A stretch of 64,000 bases of DNA. Source: Paenalcaligenes faecalis (GTDB lineage: Bacteria > Pseudomonadota > Gammaproteobacteria > Burkholderiales > Burkholderiaceae_B). Shown in pieces: positions 16,345 through 24,442 of the stretch; position 1 is the first letter of the stretch; each line of letters starts with the position of its first letter. The translations under genes were made by a program, and so were the position numbers. The notes beneath the pieces were generated by a model. The model had not been told where the DNA came from. It ran no database searches and worked only from the letters and a program-made list of their open reading frames with translations. The DNA lies in contig NZ_CP106841.1 in assembly GCF_027557445.1 (NCBI RefSeq), forward strand, positions 351,001 to 415,000, given 5' to 3'.

Positions 16345-17535
16345 ATGGCACATCATATATTAATTATTGGCGGTGGTATTGGCGGCACAATGACCGCTAA
16401 TCATTTGATAACTAAAATGTATCCAGAGATTCGAGCAGGCAAGGTCAAAGTAACTTTGCTCTCTAACTCGCCGTGGCACTATTACAAGCCCGCTTTTATG
16501 TATGTGGCCTTTGATAGCTTTTTTAGAGACGAATTACGACGCCCCCAGCGCAGTTTATTACGTCCTGAAATTGATTTTCAGGTCGAGGAAGTCTCGCATT
16601 TTGATTTTAATAGTCAATCGGTCGAGTGCAAAAGCGGCAAAAAATTTGGCTATGACCATTTAATTATTTCCACTGGTTGTATCCCCTCCCCAGAGCGCAT
16701 AGAGGGCCTTAAAGAGGCGGGCGATCATTTCTATCAGCATGCGCCAGCACGCCAATTAGCTGACAAACTTAAAACAATCGAAAAAGGCCGCATCTTTATT
16801 ACCGTAACGTTTCCTAAGACGCATAATGTGCCGCACCAGTGTGGGATTGCTCCTATAGAAACCACTCTGATGCTAGACGAGCTGTTACGTAAACGGGGGG
16901 TGCGTGATCAAATCGAGATTGTATACACCTACCCAACCGTGTCTCAATTATTGCGTAATTGCTTATTCCTCCAAAAAGACACATGCGAGGTTTTACCGCC
17001 TATTTTTGAGCAAAAAGGAATTAAGCATCAGCGTGGCTTTACCCTAGATCGGGTTGATCCAGACCGGAAAATTGCTTATTCCGCAGAGGGCAAAGAGGAA
17101 AATTTTGATATTTTGATGGCTACCCCTCCTATTCGTGCTGTCAAAGCCGTACGAGATACAGGGGTTTCTAATGCAGCGGATGACGAAGGCTGGTTACCGA
17201 CCGATCATGAAACCATGCAGGTCATTGGTTTAAAAAATGTCTATGTATTGGGTGATACCGTGGATTTACCCGTCAGTAAAGCCGGAGGTTCTTGTCATAG
17301 CCAGTCGCCAGTGGTTGTCAATAACATCGCCTCAGAAATTCGTTTTGGACGCACGTGTGATGCGTATGAAGGTCGTGTGGTGGCGATTGCTCAGATGGGC
17401 TTAGAAAATGGTATGCCTCTTTGGTATGACTACAACGAGGACGTGAAACCAACGCCTCCAAACAAAATAGGTGGGTTGATGCGTAAAGGGTTTAATCGAG
17501 GCGCTTATTGGGCTGTTGCCCGAGGCTTAATCTAA
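16345..17535 (+). CDS. Sulfide:quinone oxidoreductase-like flavoprotein
   Basis: A 396-residue pyridine nucleotide-disulfide oxidoreductase fold. The FAD-binding GGGIGG is at residues 9-14, a second flavin motif (ISTGC) near 108-112, and the C-terminal flavin loop VYVLGDT near 299-305. Three cysteines, Cys112, Cys166 (PHQCGIAP) and Cys317 (GGSCHS), fall where SQR enzymes have their redox cysteines. SQR oxidises sulfide to polysulfide or persulfide at the inner membrane and passes electrons to quinone. The Shine-Dalgarno TTGGAG is clear. The gene is followed at once by a DUF1641 gene, a common SQR partner. Confidence 0.87.
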   Translation: MAHHILIIGGGIGGTMTANHLITKMYPEIRAGKVKVTLLSNSPWHYYKPAFMYVAFDSFFRDELRRPQRSLLRPEIDFQVEEVSHFDFNSQSVECKSGKKFGYDHLIISTGCIPSPERIEGLKEAGDHFYQHAPARQLADKLKTIEKGRIFITVTFPKTHNVPHQCGIAPIETTLMLDELLRKRGVRDQIEIVYTYPTVSQLLRNCLFLQKDTCEVLPPIFEQKGIKHQRGFTLDRVDPDRKIAYSAEGKEENFDILMATPPIRAVKAVRDTGVSNAADDEGWLPTDHETMQVIGLKNVYVLGDTVDLPVSKAGGSCHSQSPVVVNNIASEIRFGRTCDAYEGRVVAIAQMGLENGMPLWYDYNEDVKPTPPNKIGGLMRKGFNRGAYWAVARGLI

Positions 17536-17553
17536 TTGATAACGGAGACTGCC

Positions 17554-17991
17554 ATGACACATACACAAACCCCGACTGCCGCAGAATCAGCTAGCCAGCA
17601 AATTGATCAGTTATTACATGATGATGCGACGTTGATGGGCTTACAGGATTTGATCAATAAACTCGAGCCCTTAATTGCTGGTGGACGATTAAATCGCTTA
17701 GTTGACTTAGCTTCTATTGCTGCTGATCTGGTCGATATGTCTGATGCCTACATGATTGAAAAAATGGCAAAAGCAGGAGAGGAGCTAGTCGGTGGAGTCT
17801 GGTCTACTGGAAATGCGGCCCGCATGGCCAGTGCACAGGTTTCGGATATGAAAGAGACGCCTTCTATGATGGGGCTAATTCGAATGACCCGAGAGCCCGA
17901 AGTGCGCCGCGGGTTGGCCTTCTTGTTAGCTTTTGCCGGGGTAATAGGCAAGCAGCATAGTTACCAACCCTTAGACTATGATGCCGACTAA
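17554..17991 (+). CDS. DUF1641 protein, SQR partner
   Basis: I choose ATG 17554 (145 residues) because AACGGAGACTGCC just before it is a good Shine-Dalgarno; a longer TTG start at 17536 would begin inside that site. The protein is soluble and helical, with the DUF1641 segment in which GGVWSTGNAARM and MMGLIRMTREPEVRRGLAFLL are recognisable. DUF1641 proteins are encoded next to SQR-type enzymes and formate-dehydrogenase systems; their biochemical role is not settled. It follows SQR by 18 bases and is surely co-transcribed. Confidence 0.82.
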   Translation: MTHTQTPTAAESASQQIDQLLHDDATLMGLQDLINKLEPLIAGGRLNRLVDLASIAADLVDMSDAYMIEKMAKAGEELVGGVWSTGNAARMASAQVSDMKETPSMMGLIRMTREPEVRRGLAFLLAFAGVIGKQHSYQPLDYDAD

Positions 17992-18037
17992 TTCATTGTA
18001 AATAAGTTCGCTGTTAGATACGCCTAGCGCGTTTTTG

Positions 18038-18073
18038 GATCGTGTTTAGCCCCCTAAACACGGTCTTTTTTTT
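18038..18073 (+). terminator. Terminator of the SQR operon
   Basis: GATCGTGTTTAG and CTAAACACGGTC form a 12-bp stem around a C-rich loop, followed by a run of T. The structure overlaps the end of the convergent ogt gene. Confidence 0.8.
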
Positions 18074-18560
18074 GCTCCCAATTTAAAAGTCGTTGTTTTA
18101 GGTTTACCCCCCATCGATAGCCGTTTAACGTCCCTGATTTGCCGATGATGCGATGACAGGGAATAAATAAGGCAATAGGGTTGTTGGCACACGCGCTAGC
18201 AACGGCTCGTGCCGCTTTAGGATTGCCGCAGCGTAAGGCCAGATCAGAGTAGCTAATCGTAGTACCGGCAGGGATTTTTTGTAACTCACGCCAAACACGT
18301 TTTTGCCATGGTGTTCCTTTGGGTTGTAGGTCTAGTTCGGACTGAATTTGACCGGACTCAACATAGCGATTGAGGGCATGGGCATAAATAGGGTGTGGTG
18401 TCGGATTTTCTGTTAAGGACGCCGCTTTGTACGATTGCTGTAAATCAAGGAGCAGGGCTTCTTTTTCAGAGCCGATGCTTAGCCAACACAACTGATTGTG
18501 TTGTGTAGCCAACAGAACTAGACCGAAGGCCGAAGGAATGAAGTGATAATCTAGGTGCAT
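18054..18560 (-). CDS. ogt: Methylated-DNA-[protein]-cysteine S-methyltransferase
   Basis: 168 residues with the alkyl-acceptor motif IPCHRIIG (Cys135), the helix-turn-helix GTTISYSDLALRCGNPKAAR and the asparagine hinge preceding them. This suicide enzyme moves the methyl group of O6-methylguanine (and O4-methylthymine) to its own cysteine. The length is that of Ogt-type single-domain enzymes; the Ada sensor domain is absent. It is convergent with the SQR operon and shares its terminator, so it is probably a single-gene unit. Confidence 0.93.
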   Translation of the reverse strand: MHLDYHFIPSAFGLVLLATQHNQLCWLSIGSEKEALLLDLQQSYKAASLTENPTPHPIYAHALNRYVESGQIQSELDLQPKGTPWQKRVWRELQKIPAGTTISYSDLALRCGNPKAARAVASACANNPIALFIPCHRIIGKSGTLNGYRWGVNLKQRLLNWEQKKDRV

Positions 18561-18656
18561 GACGTAAAAGCTTCTACAAATAATGCTGTAGCGCGTACAA
18601 TGGTTAGCCGCTGTAAAACAGCACGGATTTGATATAGATTTTTGGGTGTATATATT

Positions 18657-19163
18657 TTGACTACAAGACGATCTAAACGTTGGGACGGTAATTTAACATC
18701 GTTGTCAGTAGACTACTTAAAAGAAGTCGTAGAAAAAATGCAGGCTTACGGCAAAACCGTACAGTTTGAATTTCCAGGCCATGCCAAAATGCCGATTTAT
18801 CAGGTAATTAATCAGCGTGGATTCAAGATGGGTTTTGATGGTAAACACCTTTTACATAGCCTAAACGAAAACGGCAACATAAGCGATGATTTATCTGCTG
18901 AGTTCACTCTAGAGCAAGTTCAAGAGGCAATGAAAAACCCTCCAGCTGCTGCTCCTCGTGCTCGAAAAAGTTCAGGGGCTGGTGCACGCCGAGCCGCTGT
19001 ACCAGATACCGTTGAGGTGGATAAGTACAACTATTTCCGTGAAAACAGAGACTGGTTGCCAGATGATATTCAGTACTATGCCGATGATATTAGTGCCATG
19101 ATGAGGTCTGGCATGAGCGCAGAACAAGCTTTTGCCAGTATTGTCGAAGAGCATTACGAATAA
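18657..19163 (+). CDS. Conserved-looking hypothetical protein, 168 residues
   Basis: I do not recognise this family. The likely start is TTG 18657 (TTRRSKRWDG); a TTG at 18642 adds five residues. The N-terminal ~85 residues are a compact alpha/beta region (KTVQFEFPGHAKMPIYQVIN), the middle (about 105-120) is an Ala/Arg/Lys-rich linker, and the C-terminal ~50 residues are acidic and helical (WLPDDIQYYADDISAMM). There is no signal peptide or membrane segment. It stands alone, closed by a strong palindromic terminator, and codon use matches the surroundings, so it is probably a native gene. Confidence 0.7.
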   Translation: MTTRRSKRWDGNLTSLSVDYLKEVVEKMQAYGKTVQFEFPGHAKMPIYQVINQRGFKMGFDGKHLLHSLNENGNISDDLSAEFTLEQVQEAMKNPPAAAPRARKSSGAGARRAAVPDTVEVDKYNYFRENRDWLPDDIQYYADDISAMMRSGMSAEQAFASIVEEHYE

Positions 19164-19164
19164 T

Positions 19165-19196
19165 AAAAATAAAGCAGCCTAGGCTGCTTTATTTTT
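19165..19196. terminator. Bidirectional terminator
   Basis: AAAAATAAAGCAGCCT followed directly by its exact complement AGGCTGCTTTATTTTT gives a 16-base-per-arm palindrome with A- and T-runs on either side. It closes the hypothetical gene at 18657-19163. Confidence 0.88.
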
Positions 19197-19260
19197 AGGG
19201 TGCTATGTACATCATGGCACTATAGGATGTAGAAACCTAAGTCAAATAGATGGGGAATAC

Positions 19261-20904
19261 ATGCTTGAAACAGCGATTGTGGCAGCACGAGACCGAGCTC
19301 GGCTCATTGAGATTGCAGGTGTTTTAATCAGTTTTGGTGTAGATGGCCTAGTGGATCAATTAGGACTGCGAAAACTGCTACCTCGCACACAAAAACAACA
19401 ACGTATTGATGAGCTTTCTATGCCCGAGCGACTCCGTCAGGCGATAGAGGCTCTGGGCCCGACTTATGTCAAATTAGGGCAAATCTTAGCCACTCGGCAT
19501 GATTTATTAGCTCCAGAGTGGACAACTGAACTAGAGAAACTTCATAACCATGTCACTGCGGTGCCATGGGCGCAAATTGCCCCTCAGCTTATTGAAGACC
19601 TAGGTGCCGACCCCACACAGCTATTTTTAGACTTTAATCCTGAACCGATTGCTGCGGCTTCTATGGCCCAGGTGTATAGCGCTAGATTACATGATGGTAC
19701 GGAGGTGGTGCTGAAAGTACGCCGACCTAACTTGAGTTCCACCATCGAAGCAGACCTGCGGTTGCTGAGTCATTTGGCTCATTTACTCGCGCAAAATAGT
19801 ACGGACTGGGCTCGCTTTAAGCCCGAGGAGATGGTGAGCTATTTGGCGAGCGCTATGCGAGATGAGTTGGATTTTGCTCGAGAAGGTCATAATTGTGATC
19901 AAGTTGCGGCGGCATTTGTTGATTATCCTGACATTGTATTTCCTACGATTTATTGGCAATGGACCAGCGAGCGAGTCATAGTCCAAGAATTTATGCATGG
20001 AACGAATCCGACACATGCGGCCGAATTGATAGGTAAAGGCTTAGACCCTCATCTTTTAGCAAAGCGGGGTGCTTTAGCTATATTGAAAATGATTCTTCAA
20101 GATGGGTTATTTCACGCTGACCCCCATCCTGGGAATTTACTGGCAATGGCAGGCAATCGAGTCGGTTTTATTGATTTTGGGATGGTCGGACGCCTGTCTG
20201 AGCGTCGCAAAGGGCAGCTGTTGATTCTACTGAGAGCATTAACCGAGGGACGTGGTGATGGTGTGGCCGCGATGTTGCTCTCGTGGTCGGATCAATACGA
20301 TGCTGACCCCGTACATTTAGATATGGCTGTAGAGCGATTCCTTGCTCAGCATAGTACAGGGCGCTTGCAAATTGGTCGTGCGTTGACTGATTTCATGGCT
20401 TTGGCTAGACAACAGAAAATCACCTTGCCCGCTGATTTGAGTCTGCTTTTTAAAACCTTTATTACTGCAGAAGGGGTGTTGCGACGGGTTGACCCGCAGT
20501 TGGATTTGGTGCGCTTGGCTGAACCTATGGTCATCGCAGAAATCAAGCAGCATTACGATATGTCTGCCATGAAGCAGCGTGCAACGTATTTGGCTGCGGA
20601 GTTTTACGACCTAGCTGCTGATACACCTGGTGCTATCCGTTTACTATTGCATCGTTTACGACATGGTCGTATAGGCGTAGATATGGAGTTGCGTCATTTG
20701 GATAAGGTGGCGCAATCTCTAGAAAAATCCGCAGTCCGTTTATGTGTGGCTTTGGTTACGGCCGCTTTTGCGCTGGGCTTAGCACCCCGGTTATTTGACT
20801 TGGGCCCCCTTTTGTTGGGCGTCCCGTTGTTTGCATGGATTGGACTAAGCGCAACCCTTATAGGTTGCGCCTTATTGTTGTACTGGTTGTTTAAGCCAAA
20901 GTGA
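19261..20904 (+). CDS. UbiB/ABC1-family protein kinase-like ATPase
   Basis: 547 residues. Family motifs are present in order: KLGQ (71-74) in YVKLGQ, the Ala-rich loop AAASMAQV (131-138), FHADPHPGN (near 284) and the metal-binding IDFGMVG. Two hydrophobic segments at the C-terminus (about 497-545) would anchor it in the inner membrane, as in UbiB. UbiB proteins support ubiquinone biosynthesis and lipid handling as atypical kinases or ATPases. It is not in a ubi cluster here, so it may be a UbiB paralogue; I leave the symbol empty. Confidence 0.87.
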   Translation: MLETAIVAARDRARLIEIAGVLISFGVDGLVDQLGLRKLLPRTQKQQRIDELSMPERLRQAIEALGPTYVKLGQILATRHDLLAPEWTTELEKLHNHVTAVPWAQIAPQLIEDLGADPTQLFLDFNPEPIAAASMAQVYSARLHDGTEVVLKVRRPNLSSTIEADLRLLSHLAHLLAQNSTDWARFKPEEMVSYLASAMRDELDFAREGHNCDQVAAAFVDYPDIVFPTIYWQWTSERVIVQEFMHGTNPTHAAELIGKGLDPHLLAKRGALAILKMILQDGLFHADPHPGNLLAMAGNRVGFIDFGMVGRLSERRKGQLLILLRALTEGRGDGVAAMLLSWSDQYDADPVHLDMAVERFLAQHSTGRLQIGRALTDFMALARQQKITLPADLSLLFKTFITAEGVLRRVDPQLDLVRLAEPMVIAEIKQHYDMSAMKQRATYLAAEFYDLAADTPGAIRLLLHRLRHGRIGVDMELRHLDKVAQSLEKSAVRLCVALVTAAFALGLAPRLFDLGPLLLGVPLFAWIGLSATLIGCALLLYWLFKPK

Positions 20905-20911
20905 ATGTCAT

Positions 20912-21652
20912 TTAAGCCAAGCCACGATCACGCGCAATCTGAGAGCGCTCTTCTTGATTAATATAATTTTGAATGCGGATTTGTTCGGGTGTTTTTAGAT
21001 TAAAAAAAGAGCAGCCAAAGCGTTCAAGCTTTTTACCAGAGGCTAAAGTTTGGGTCTGTTGACGTACGATTTGAATATCTACAGAGACCTCTCCGACATT
21101 AGGTAAGGTTAATAGGCAGTCTGTAAATATATAGCCTTTTGTTGCATCCAAAATAGACTTCTCATCAGATATAGCGACTCCTCCTGAGCTAATGTCAAAA
21201 ATAGGAAGAGTTAATGCTGTGCTATTTGTATTTAACGTACATAACGCTGCTGTACTGCCTTTAGGTCGAACTCTAAAGCTTTCTCGACGCTGTATTCTAC
21301 GTAAAAAATTAGGAATAGGGCCTGTTAGAGCAGGTAGGCCTTCGTGGGTTGTATCAACAAGATGTTGGATCTGAAACTCAATAGAAACCTGATTAATAAT
21401 AGCCTCAAAAAAAGCATTTCCATTATCTAATATCTGCTGATTGATGGTTTGCTGGGCTGCGCTATCAATGATAATAGACTCCGTATCAAAATCAATACCA
21501 ACGAGGGTGGTTATTACAGCATTGTTTTCATTCCCACTGTGCATGCGTAATAAAACACCTTGTTTTAGTATTTCTAGCAAGAGCTGGTCAATTTCCTGAG
21601 GGGAGTCAATCCGATAAGGATCGTGTGTATTTTGATCTGATGCGTCTGACAT
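20912..21652 (-). CDS. YcgR-type PilZ-domain c-di-GMP protein (copy A)
   Basis: 246 residues: an N-terminal YcgR-like beta domain (about 20-125) and a PilZ domain starting at the c-di-GMP motif QRRESFRV, with the partner motif DISSGG about 40 residues later. Proteins of this build bind cyclic di-GMP and in flagellated bacteria brake the motor; no flagellar or cellulose genes are in the window, so the output here is unknown. It is a clear paralogue of the gene at 22292-23020, with a YidB-like gene between them. It is convergent with the UbiB-like gene, 7 bases apart. Confidence 0.88.
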   Translation of the reverse strand: MSDASDQNTHDPYRIDSPQEIDQLLLEILKQGVLLRMHSGNENNAVITTLVGIDFDTESIIIDSAAQQTINQQILDNGNAFFEAIINQVSIEFQIQHLVDTTHEGLPALTGPIPNFLRRIQRRESFRVRPKGSTAALCTLNTNSTALTLPIFDISSGGVAISDEKSILDATKGYIFTDCLLTLPNVGEVSVDIQIVRQQTQTLASGKKLERFGCSFFNLKTPEQIRIQNYINQEERSQIARDRGLA

Positions 21653-21816
21653 GCAATAACACCATGAAATTAGTAACAGTATGAAATGCTATTATGCCAA
21701 AATATTTAGACCTTTACTGATAATCCTGTATGTAACGCGATAACATAGGTTAATCGTTGTAAAATTAACAGCAATATAGCCCTAATAAATAGGTCTATCA
21801 CATTACGGAATTTGTT

Positions 21817-22242
21817 ATGAGTTTCTTGAATTCAGTGTTATCTGCAGCCGCCTCAATGGCTTTAGGTAAGGATCAAAAAGAACAAGCCAGTTTGCTACCT
21901 GCTTTATTACAAGCGTTGAACCAATACCCTGGTGGTATTAATGGCTTAGTAGAGGCTTTTAAACAAGGTGGTTTAGGTGCAGTGGTCGCTTCGTGGATGG
22001 GACAAGGGCAAAATTTGCCTGTTGAACCCAGTCAGCTTGAGCAAGTCCTTGGCACAGGGATGCTATCTGATTTAGCCGAAAAAAGTGGTTTAACTCAAAG
22101 CTCTGTATTAAATCATTTAACTAATTTGTTACCCGTGGTGGTAGACAAGGTGTTTAGTGGCGCCGGAAATGGCACGGCTCCGGCTCAGTTAGATACTAAT
22201 GCTATCCTAAGCTCTGTATTAGGCATGTTAGCTAAAAAATAA
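21817..22242 (+). CDS. YidB-like protein (DUF937)
   Basis: 141 residues beginning MSFLNSVLSAAASMA, with Gly/Asn/Gln-rich helices and the YidB/DUF937 segments NQYPGGINGLVEAF and LPVVVDKV. The function of YidB is not established. It is cytosolic or peripheral, with no signal peptide. It sits alone on the plus strand between two minus-strand PilZ genes, with its own upstream region (21653-21816) that includes an AT-rich stretch fit for a promoter. Confidence 0.78.
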   Translation: MSFLNSVLSAAASMALGKDQKEQASLLPALLQALNQYPGGINGLVEAFKQGGLGAVVASWMGQGQNLPVEPSQLEQVLGTGMLSDLAEKSGLTQSSVLNHLTNLLPVVVDKVFSGAGNGTAPAQLDTNAILSSVLGMLAKK

Positions 22243-22291
22243 TGCGTGATGATGCAGCACAGAATCAGGGTGTTTTGTGCTGCTTTGATTT

Positions 22292-23020
22292 TTACATTAG
22301 GCCTTTTTCTTTAGCTATTAATAAACGTTGTTGCTGATTAATATAAAAATCAATACGTTGCTGTTGGGCTCGGCTTAAGTCTACAAAGGCACAGCCGATT
22401 CGTTGTATTTTTTTACTTGTGGCTAACTCTTGAAGATGATGGCGCACTACATGTAAATGAATTTCAATTTTATCGATATCGGATAAATGTAAAATACAAC
22501 CCGTTAATAACGCATCTTTTTCAAAAGACAGCGCTAAAGACGGATCTATTAAAGAAAGGCCACTGGCACTGATATCAAAAAGAGCCAGCTTTACAGGTTG
22601 ATCTAAGGGGATTGTACAGACAGGGGTTTGATGCGGCGGAGGCTGAATACGAAAGCTATTGCGGCGCTGAATTTTAAGCATATGGTCAGGCAATGCTGCC
22701 TTTAATGCTGGAATCCCTTTATAGCTGGTGGTTATGACATCTTCAAGCTGCATCTCAACATAATTAGAATCAATAATAATAGAGATCGTAAGCTGATTTG
22801 ATTCGAGAGAACCCAGTTGTTCTGACTGAGCCTGAGGATAAGATAAAAAAATCCAGTTCTCATCGAAATTAATGTCTAACACATGCGCCTTTAACAGTTC
22901 AGAGTTATCGGCATGGAGACGTACACCTAAAGATAGCTCATGGATAGAGGCTAGGGTTTGATCTATCAGATCGGTGTCAAAGGTGGTGTGTGGGTCGTAA
23001 TCACTCTGTGTATGTGTCAT
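22292..23020 (-). CDS. YcgR-type PilZ-domain c-di-GMP protein (copy B)
   Basis: 242 residues from the ATG at 23018-23020; a TTG directly before it adds one codon but belongs to the element junction. It has a YcgR N-domain, then the PilZ motif QRRNSFRI and DISASG, as in copy A. IscB element 3 ends exactly at the start codon, so the native leader is displaced by 1.7 kb to 24737 and beyond, and expression now depends on sequences inside the element or read-through from it. The coding sequence itself is intact. Confidence 0.87.
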   Translation of the reverse strand: MTHTQSDYDPHTTFDTDLIDQTLASIHELSLGVRLHADNSELLKAHVLDINFDENWIFLSYPQAQSEQLGSLESNQLTISIIIDSNYVEMQLEDVITTSYKGIPALKAALPDHMLKIQRRNSFRIQPPPHQTPVCTIPLDQPVKLALFDISASGLSLIDPSLALSFEKDALLTGCILHLSDIDKIEIHLHVVRHHLQELATSKKIQRIGCAFVDLSRAQQQRIDFYINQQQRLLIAKEKGLM

Positions 23021-23107
23021 CAAGATGTTGCGCGAGATACCCCGTCCTTTAGGTCGGGGAGGGATAGCGCGTTGGCGTGAGCCAACCTTGTTCTCGCTTC
23101 TCCGTAG

Positions 23108-24442
23108 TTAATTGCTATCCGATCTCAGTGAATATCCGTAGCCATCGCTACGTTGAATAAGGGTGCAATAGCGATGGCTGATGCCTTGAACTAGCCCCTC
23201 TGCGGATTGAATATTAAAGCTACCTGATGCCCTAACGGCAACGCGACCCATGTACGCACCCAGCTTCTTGCCTTTCGTGACCATCGCCTTAACCCTATCA
23301 CCCGTCTGAAAGCCATGAATTCGTTTTTGCCGTATTAAATAGCCTCGCGGGAAGCCAAAACGATTAAGGCGTGTGCGTTGATAACTGCCGCGCCCAGTGG
23401 CCTTAATCGCTAAGGTCGGCGTTTGCCATTGCTCAACATGCTCCACTTCGCCGACACATGCGGCATCTAAGGCATGCGTCTTTGGAATGCCTAGCTTTGA
23501 GCGATTACACTTCGTCAAGCCACCAGAGCCCGTGCGAACCGTCAATCCCGTTGCCTTGAGCGCGTTAAGCAGTTTCCAGCGCGTGGCGTTAACGACTGCG
23601 GCATCGCGTAAGGGGCGTTTTGCTTGGGCTTGAATTTTAGCTAAGCGCTTGGGGTCTTTTTCTAAGAACTGCGTGACATCTTGTGCCGCTTTCCTTAAAT
23701 TGCACGGCGCACACGCGAGCGTTAAGTTGCTGACGCGGTTCGAGCCGCCACGCGCTTTGGGGTGTATGTGGTCGATTTGCAGCGGCACAGTTGACGCATC
23801 GCAGTAGGCGCATTGTCGTCGCCACTTCTCTAACAAATACTCGCGTACCTCATAGCCCACTAATTCGCCTTGCTGGTACTCCACGCCCGCTATTTCCGGG
23901 TTTTCAAGCTGCTGCATATCAAAACGAACCAGCTCTTGTGCAAGGTGTGTAACGGGTGCCACGTTTCGTAGTCGCGCAACCCATGACAGCGTGGTGTCAA
24001 TTCGATGCTGCAAACTCGGCGCGAGCCACCCTTTGCCTTTGTTTTTTCGGTTAAGGAATCGAGGCGCACGGTAGCGTAAATTAGCACTACGGCGGCGACG
24101 GCGCATTTGGCGTCTCGCTGTTAAGGCGTGACTAATTTGAGCCCCGCGATGTATCAACTCAAACAGGTTTAGTACGTGAGCGGTAGCTGTTATCTCGCCC
24201 GTTTCCGCGTTAACGGTATTGCGATTGCGAACCAACGCCAGCCCTGATGTTTTACTGCCAGGATCAATTTTAAGCTCTAGTGGTTGTAACTCGCTTTGCG
24301 CCACCGCTCTGTCAATCAAGCGAATCGTAAAGGGTATGAGCCGATGCACCCTTGCCCGCCCTCGCGCCAAAAGCAGTCTTGCTCGCTTCTCGGAACACGG
24401 CATCAGCGGCTTTTGGTGCTGGTCTAAAACAAAAACAGCCAT
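23108..24442 (-). CDS. iscB: RNA-guided endonuclease IscB (copy 3)
   Basis: 444 residues with all catalytic features: RuvC-I Asp60, bridge helix RRRRRS, Glu170 in AQELVRFDMQ, HNH CAYC...IDHIHPKARGG...CAPC (Asp224-His225 where the others have Glu-His), and RuvC-III HALDAACVG. Substitutions relative to copies 1 and 2 are scattered and conservative (for example DASTVPLQID in the HNH, CNLRKAAQDVT), with intact frame, so this is an independent functional lineage and not a decayed copy. The C-terminus ends YSLRSDSN instead of YSTRIDSF. Confidence 0.93.
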   Translation of the reverse strand: MAVFVLDQHQKPLMPCSEKRARLLLARGRARVHRLIPFTIRLIDRAVAQSELQPLELKIDPGSKTSGLALVRNRNTVNAETGEITATAHVLNLFELIHRGAQISHALTARRQMRRRRRSANLRYRAPRFLNRKNKGKGWLAPSLQHRIDTTLSWVARLRNVAPVTHLAQELVRFDMQQLENPEIAGVEYQQGELVGYEVREYLLEKWRRQCAYCDASTVPLQIDHIHPKARGGSNRVSNLTLACAPCNLRKAAQDVTQFLEKDPKRLAKIQAQAKRPLRDAAVVNATRWKLLNALKATGLTVRTGSGGLTKCNRSKLGIPKTHALDAACVGEVEHVEQWQTPTLAIKATGRGSYQRTRLNRFGFPRGYLIRQKRIHGFQTGDRVKAMVTKGKKLGAYMGRVAVRASGSFNIQSAEGLVQGISHRYCTLIQRSDGYGYSLRSDSN

